Source of the DNA: Zhengitettix transpicula
Lineage: Eukaryota > Arthropoda > Insecta > Orthoptera > Tetrigidae
NCBI GenBank assembly: GCA_037074705.1
Contig: CM073590.1
Span: 214,564,746-214,628,745 of the forward strand
Length of the DNA stretch: 64,000 nucleotides
Reading direction: 5' to 3'
Positions 58,331-64,000 of this stretch are shown here, one piece after another. Position 1 is the first letter of the stretch, and each line of letters opens with the position of its first letter. Made by a program: the position numbers and the translations under genes. Under the pieces are notes generated by a model, which was not told the origin of the DNA, did not search any database, and saw only the letters and a program-made list of their open reading frames with translations.

Positions 58331-59388
58331 TGTAATACTAATTAGAGGCCAGTAATGATTTTAATAATTGGATTGTTAGCGGTACCAAGTCTTCAAAGAC
58401 GACAATGTTCGGTGGGTTTTGTCCTGGGCTACGAGCGTTTCCAGGAACGACAGTCTGTCTGATATTGTAGTCGGGAGAGGAAGGCAAAATTTGAGAGTAA
58501 CGAACAGCGTGACCAGAGTATAAATCCAACCGAGAAAATTACAAGTTTTGAATACAAGTATAAAGTTTGAACAACGAGAGACTTTGTAAAAAAAACTGCA
58601 AAGAGTAATCAAAAATTTAGCGCCACATTAAGATTCCTACGCGTACTGAGATCATCATTTTCTACATAAAGACAATGTGTATCAATATGTCTGACTAATG
58701 ATTCGGAGGGGCAGCAGATCCAGTTCCCGTAGAAAAATTCAATAACTACGACCGTGTGTTTGACAATCAAGTGTAGAGTCAGTTATTGATATCCTTTTTA
58801 GTGTAAATTGTGTGCCCGAACCTAGGAATCTACGTCTGGTACCAGCCGAACGTTTTTGTGAGTAGAAACCAAGTTAATTAAGTTTGTAAACGACAGTTAA
58901 AGGTATTCGTCAGATTTCGTTCGTCTCTTTTTGGTTTTGTTTGTTAATTTCTTAATTGAAAATTCTATGATTTTAACGTAAATACAAAAATTGTTCTTTA
59001 CGGCAAACGACCCTGAAAGAAGAGTTATCAAATCTCGAAACATTAAAATTTAAATGTATTTAACCTAAGAGAAAATGTTACAAATTTCTATTAAATAATA
59101 AATTGTATAATAAAGTTTGAAGTAGTAATTATTTCTCAATCCTTCCTGTTAAAATAAAATATATTTGTTTCAGAGCGAACTATCAATTTAATAAAACTGA
59201 AAATTAATTGTTTAAATAATTCAATAAAATTTTGTTTGTTAATTAATTAATCTCCTTTTGATAACCATTACATTTTTGCTTCCATAATGTGGAGCAATCA
59301 AATTGTTAATTAATCGCTTTTAATTAATCATTACATTTGGTGCCTCAACGTGGGGCGATTAAATTTCAACATTTAATTAATCATTACA
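58331..59388 (+). mobile_element. LTR copy 4 of the (TA)n-associated family, with two PBS-like modules
   Basis: The LTR proper is 58331-59272 (942 bp): TGTAATACTAATTAGAGGCC, a CTGGTACCAGCCGAACG block, CGTCAGATTTCGTTCG, ACGACCCTGAAAG, TTTTGTTTGTTAATTAATTA, ATTACA. A 63-bp module follows (TTTTTGCTTCCATAATGTGG ... ATTACA at 59335). A 53-bp module comes next (TTTGGTGCCTCAACGTGGGG ... ATTACA at 59388), then AT repeats. TGGTGCCTCAACGTGGGGC resembles a lysine-tRNA primer-binding site (known pattern TGGCGCCCAACGTGGGGC). The two modules are imperfect direct repeats of each other, both ending AATTAATCATTACA. No coding region remains. Confidence 0.8.
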
Positions 59389-59439
59389 ATATATATAAAT
59401 ATGTACATGTATAAAACAAATTTATAAATAATAATACAA

Positions 59440-60215
59440 TAGTTTCAAGACAAATTTAATATGACAAACAACTGCACAGGAAAAAATGAAACATAGCTGG
59501 ACATTTCGACGCTACTTACTTTACGTCTTTATCTAACAGTATTTGAACATAGAATGATAAGTAAACCAAATACCTAAAGCCAAGAATATATATATATAAA
59601 TATCAAAGAACTTAAAATAATATACTAACTAATTTTATTAAATGGTACAAGATCCTACCAATCTATACACCACAAATAATGCAGTTTAAAAAATTGATTG
59701 TTCAAATTGTAGTTAATGTTACATCAGCCAAACCAGAAGGACATTGGTTACGAGGGTTGAATAACGTAAACCTAATTTCAAACTTACAGCTAGCAAGCAC
59801 AATCAGACTACTAAACACTGCTACAAATTTAATCACAAAATTGATTGTGAAACGCTACTGTATTAAACAGGGAATGGTAAAAAAATAATTGCAGAGATGT
59901 TATACATTAAAAATCATTCAAACACTGTCAATGCTAAACTTGAGACCAAAACTTCCTTCAAATTATTTATTTATATTTTTATCTTACTTTATCAGCCTGT
60001 CAGATTAAGTCTAAACTATTACAAGTAATTTATTTTTATATCTTATTTTAAGATCTTTGGTATTCCTGTATATATTATTGGTTTTAAATAATTGATTTAC
60101 TTATCACTGTATGTTCTAATGCTGTAAGATAAAAACGCTAAGTAGCGTCGAAAAACCTAGCTATGTTTAATTCTTTTATGTGCAGTTGTTTCTCATATTA
60201 AATTCATCTCTGAAA
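59440..60215 (+). pseudogene. PLE subfamily 2: inverted terminal repeats around a GIY-YIG domain
   Basis: 59440-59560 and 60098-60215 are inverted copies of about 115 bp (AAACATAGCT, TTTCGACGCTACTTA, AACAACTGCAC). Between them, on the plus strand, KIDCSNCS-CYISQTRRTL with TRVE (about 59690-59770) is the PLE cysteine pair plus GIY-YIG core. It is followed by HCYKFNHKIDCE and IIAEMLYIKNHSNTVNAKLE, all with stops or shifts. The isoleucine-serine in YISQT replaces the usual YIGQT glycine. The RT is missing. Terminal repeats and protein differ clearly from the family at 26040, so this is a separate subfamily. Confidence 0.8.
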
Positions 60216-60934
60216 CTACGGTGCTATTGTTTTTTTTATTTAATCAGACATTAAAGTTAATAATTTGTCTCGTATTTTGTACGTTTTGTGTAACGAAACT
60301 TTCAAGGTCAATTTTATATGAATAGTTTGATTTTAAATCCCAATTGCCCCATTTATTTGCCACTGTGAGCGTATAAAATTGATATAATTTTTTTATTTCG
60401 TACATCATATTTCTATTCTATTGTAAGGAATTATAACTTTATAGGACCAAAATAGAATTGAGATAATTTAGTGGCAACTGAATGCATTAAGGTATTACCT
60501 TAAAACTAACTTCTAATTGACAGTCGGGTCAGTTCTTTTACTCGTACATTCGTACCCTAAAAATTTCAAATTCTGTTTTCTCAAGCTTTTCTTTTGATTT
60601 CTCAAGTGTGCTTTACTGTTCATTTTTTTTTTTACAGAAGTAGTCCTTGAAATTATAATTACGATCTTACCCGCTTCTTTTCCGGTATAAGATTCTCTCA
60701 GAAAATTTCCGCGTTATACCTAAAATTAATGAAGTTTCCCATTTTCAGCATTATACATTCCAATTGACGGATGGCAGAATAAATATTAATAGTATAAAAC
60801 ATATAAATATTGTGTCAAATATTTAAGACGACTTTGGATTTTTTTAATACTCTGAGGGCTATTTCTAGAACTGACTATATCAATTAAATTTCTGTGAGAA
60901 TGGTTCGTGTGAATAAAATAATTAGATGCAAAAG
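60216..60934. other. AT-rich spacer
   Basis: No frame above 60 codons and no matched repeat. Confidence 0.4.
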
Positions 60935-61705
60935 CCAAATACAGTAAAAAATAAGTGACACGACGTTTCTAGTATCCTTGCGCCTTTCGTCAGGTAAATG
61001 GAAAAAAACACGAGAGACTGGAAAGACAAACTCAAAAGCAAAGCAAAACGCTGCAACAATGGAAAATCAGAAGGGTTACCGTAGCAATAAGGGATCATAG
61101 CTATTATAGATTTTCATGGTATCAGTTTATACGTTAATTGCTGTGATGTTGCATTTGATATGAAGCTTTTGAGTTTTGTCAAATTAATTGTGCAGTTGTG
61201 TCGCTCTAAATTCCTCTGTTTTTTAGATTTCATGAAGAAAGGAACAAGGTTTCGTGAAACCTTATGTGGTATTTATATCATCACTTCTTTTGTCTGTATT
61301 GGTCTATCTTTCTTATTAATTTTGTTAACTACACAATGTTTGCTATTAGTGACAAGTGTATCCTTGAGAATTTTATTCATAAAGGAAAGAGTGTTAGTAG
61401 ATCTTCAGTGATTTATATTTGATATTCTTTGAGAATTTGGACGAATGCTTGATGTAGAAATCTGTATTAAGGAAGTACGATAAAAAATTGGGTTGAGGTT
61501 ATTGTCAGAAGTGGTAGTGAAATATTTGATTCTTTCCAATCTAATGTTGATGTTATTATTAAAAAAAATTTGAAGAGTACTCATTAGGAATTAAAATTTT
61601 CGAACAATATTTCTGTTGAGTTGGTGGAAATTAGAGTTATAAAGGAATATAGTTCTGTCTACAAGATTATATACCATAGCTCTCTTTTCTTTGGGAATAT
61701 GATAG
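60935..61705 (-). pseudogene. PLE family 1 copy, C-terminal part with an embedded opposed terminal repeat
   Basis: 60935-61010 holds the terminal repeat (ACGACGTTTCTAGTATCCTT, CTTTCGTCAGG). 61060-61165 is the antisense C-terminal coding end (TTTTCATGGTATCAG, GTGATGTTGCATTTG). 61170-61325 is a terminal repeat in the opposite orientation (CAGTTGTGTCGCTCTAAATT...TGGTCTATCTTTC). 61380-61700 is antisense RT-to-linker coding sequence ending with the equivalent of NQKRAM.YNLVD (GTCTACAAGATTATATACC). The GIY-YIG core is lost. The 83-codon plus-strand frame here is accidental. Confidence 0.7.
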
Positions 61706-62831
61706 GAAAGAAAATTAAGAACACGTCCTATTGGCTATTGTATCTAATTATTATATTTTATACAGATATATTATATTCTAACTTGTAAATTTCATTTAAG
61801 TTTTTTTACAAAATTTTTGCGTGGAATTGTCTAATTTCTTTTTGATCTCTATAGTAGTTTGATGTGTAGTCTTTCACAATGCGACTCGTCTGCTCCTTCG
61901 TCATTGTCTCCGCTGTGTACTGCACCCATTTGTCTCTTATACGAAACAGCCTTTCTTTTACTGTCTTGCAAATTCATTTGCCGCGGCTCATTGCGTTCTT
62001 TTGTTTAGTCTTTGTATCCATACTGTCTTGAAGTAAGATTAATTCGCCCGCAGGCTCATTAGTGGATTTTTATCTGAGTCGTGATACAAGCCACGTCCTT
62101 TACGACAATTTTTTTATCTTCAATTTGTAAACAAAAATGTATTTCATTTCTTGAACCTGAATAAATATCATTATTGACTGTTCAATTTTTAATAAAATAT
62201 TTGACCATCAAAAAGCAGCTTGCTCAGAATTTTTTTGACACAATTACATAAAATGACTTAAAAAGTAATATAACATTTTTTCATCTGTGCCTAATACATT
62301 TTCCCAATTATTATTTCGCTACAAAATGTAATAAAAACGTCCCCAAAATCTCGATTGAAAATAAAATGGCTTCTTACTTTACATTCATTTGTTTTGAATG
62401 ACTAAAAATTGACCGATGGCTTTATCTATATTGTATTAATGCTAATGCACTATTTCCAACATTTTTCATATTTCAGATAATATAAGAAAATTTTGGATAT
62501 TTTAATGTACACACGTAATTTTGTATTCACTTAGAAATTTTATATATTTTTTACTGCAACTTATTCGTGTTCAATTTTTCAACGCATATTTACTTCATTA
62601 TGATCACACCATAATTGTTGCGATTTGATCTTCAGTATCCATTCGCTTTAAAATTAATAACAATAGCAATGAAAGAATATAATTTTTCGTGCCTAAGACT
62701 CAAGTGAAGTTGATTGTTGGAGAACTACGAGTTTTGTTCAATAAATTCTTGTACATAACTAAAACTGACGGATTGGTGCATTTTAATTTGAATTCAGTCA
62801 GTAACGCTTGTAAACAATAAATTTGTATGCA
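61706..62831. other. AT-rich spacer
   Basis: Nothing recognised. 61880-62110 is slightly GC-richer. Confidence 0.4.
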
Positions 62832-63421
62832 TCAATTAAATGGGTCTTTTTTTTTAGGGCAACAGGCTACATGAGGGTGATCCACATTGGGCAACTCCCC
62901 TTTAATAGCATAGGAAGGGATTTGAAAGGGGGGATGCGGAAGGGTAGAGGAAGGTAGCCATGGGTTACTAGGGCCCCCGGGCTATATTTTAGGATCCTAC
63001 CCGGCATTCGCCTAAAGAAATGCAGGGAAAACCTTAGAAAAACCAACATCGGGTAGGTCGGGCATTGGTACTTGTCCCACGCCCTTCCGATAGCGGGAGA
63101 GGAGTTTGCTGTGGGGACGCAGCATTCCCTTCTCCGTGCCTCGACCAGTTTAGGAGGCAGCTGGCCGACTATTCCAATGGGATTAGAGAACAACTCTTAC
63201 CGTATGCCCAAGGTCTGCGACCCCGGAACATACACCTCTCAAAACAGGCCGAGGTGCCTCGGCTTGTGGGAACCTTAGTTCAAAAACGGAGAGGAAAAGG
63301 CATACCCAAAGGTAGCCCCTTCGTATCTCTCCTAAAATGTTCTGCCTGAGAGAGAACGTCCCTCGCAGGTATTGCCTGCGAGAGAATAACCCTCGCAGAC
63401 CTGTCTCAATTAAATGGGTCT
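62832..63421. repeat. 16-bp target-site duplication pair around the retroposon
   Basis: TCAATTAAATGGGTCT occurs at 62832-62847 and again, identical, at 63406-63421, bracketing the element at 62848-63405. The length is normal for LINE-driven insertion, and perfect identity implies a recent event. Confidence 0.95.
62848..63405 (-). mobile_element. Complete poly(A) retroposon, reference copy (e)
   Basis: 558 bp between perfect 16-bp duplications. On the plus strand it starts with about eight T, so the sense (minus) strand ends in poly(A) after CATGTAGCCTGTTGCCC. The sense 5' end lies at 63405 and contains a perfect stem-loop CTCGCAGG-CAATA-CCTGCGAG (63362-63382) and repeated CTCGCAG/GAGAGAAC motifs, followed by TTTTAGGAGAGATACG and the family body. 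I see no convincing A/B boxes, so it is not an evident tRNA-type SINE. No protein motif is found on the sense strand. It could be a SINE of unknown promoter type or a processed, internally deleted LINE derivative. Confidence 0.88.
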
Positions 63422-63663
63422 GATAAGTAATTAAAATTACTTCTTAGTTTTCATATTACGACTGCACGTACATTCATATTCCATAAACGATTTTTTAAAT
63501 GTTGGTTTCGTGGGCAGAAAAACTTTAAGGAGGATATTCATACACGAATACAAAATAGTTTACACGTAGTTTCCATTGATATTTACAGAATTAAACATTA
63601 CAAAATAATATGCATTATAATTTGTAATAAGAAGTTAAAAATATAGATTTTATACATACATTT
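63422..63663. other. AT-rich spacer
   Basis: No gene or repeat recognised. Confidence 0.4.
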
Positions 63664-63746
63664 GTAGAGATTACCAATGTGTCATGTAATGTTTTATTTA
63701 AATTTTTTCTTTTAATTATTGGCGGCGCAACTTTGATGCCAGAGCA
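63664..63746 (+). repeat. Dispersed repeat G, copy 2
   Basis: TAGAGATTACCAATGTGTCA through ATTATTGGCGGCGCAACTTTG and ATGCCAGAGCA matches 3964-4045 in the same orientation. The sequence just after it (to about 63799) is not shared. Confidence 0.6.
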
Positions 63747-63799
63747 TTGTAAAGAAGAACATTGTTTGAAGCAAGAAAGCAGAGAGTGAAAAGTTTACC

Positions 63800-64000
63800 A
63801 TGGCGATGCAGGGTTTGTCCTGCATTACTTTTAGGCGAATGCCGGGTAGGATCCTTAAACCATAGCCCGGGGGCCCTAGTTAACCCTTCGCTACCTTCCT
63901 CTACCATTCCGGAGCCCCCCCCCCCTTTCAAATCCTTTCCTATGCTATTAAAGGGGAGATGCCACCATGTGAATTATCCTCATGCAGCCTGTTACCCTTA
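63800..64000 (+). mobile_element. Poly(A) retroposon, 5'-truncated copy (f), running off the window
   Basis: GATGCAGGGTTTGTCCTGCA, TTTAGGCGAATGCCGGGTAG, GATCCTTAAACCATAGCCCG, GTTAACCCTTCGCTACCTTC, CTATGCTATTAAAGGGGAG and CATGCAGCCTGTTACCCTTA reach the window end, where a poly(A) tail would be expected. A C-homopolymer of about 12 at 63917-63928 is unusual for the family. Confidence 0.82.

Overview
This window looks like eukaryotic, AT-rich intergenic or intronic DNA from an arthropod. I favour a hemimetabolous insect such as a cockroach, but I infer this from the repeats and cannot prove it. Penelope-like elements, Jockey-type LINE debris, Helitrons, hAT and Tigger-like transposon relics, poly(A)-tailed retroposons and LTR remnants are interleaved. 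I found no intact host gene. There is no operon, ribosome-binding-site or CRISPR structure, and no open frame longer than about 164 codons. Almost every frame with recognisable similarity is a decayed transposon protein.

Layout. 1-283: minus-strand Tigger/CENP-B-type transposase relic. 767-1724, 5021-5943, 5984-7041, 14508-15492 and 58331-59388: five copies of one LTR family with TGTAAT...ATTACA ends lying in or beside (TA)n tracts. Four carry or adjoin extra short primer-binding-site-like modules. 8022-8275, 11779-13150, 20863-20955, 26040-27190, 35574-36205, 52508-52578 and 60935-61705: Penelope-like element (PLE) family 1, with terminal inverted repeats, a YVDD reverse transcriptase motif and a GIY-YIG endonuclease. 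One copy carries three monomers of a roughly 172-bp satellite-like repeat. 59440-60215: a second PLE subfamily. 10375-10690 and 46210-47290: 3' halves of a Jockey-like LINE. 30240-31936: a different Jockey-clade copy split into two opposed halves, as expected from twin priming. 10850-11096, 13672-14020, 49567-50316, 54537-55136, 62848-63405 and 63800-64000: a GC-richer poly(A)-tailed retroposon family. One copy has a perfect 16-bp target-site duplication and one is inserted inside an older copy. 8594-8660, 19373-19943, 37399-37790, 43268-43600, 48800-49007 and 52579-52667: non-autonomous Helitrons or fragments. 34061-35264 and 55640-56735: hAT transposase relics; 40880-41975 is a possible third hAT-like element. 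28936-29476: fragment of an uncharacterised protein family that is widespread in arthropods.

The genes do not work together as a system. The window records successive insertion, inversion, nesting and decay. The most novel material is the (TA)n-associated LTR family with reiterated ~55-65 bp modules, the poly(A) retroposon whose origin I cannot place, and the satellite-like array inside a PLE.
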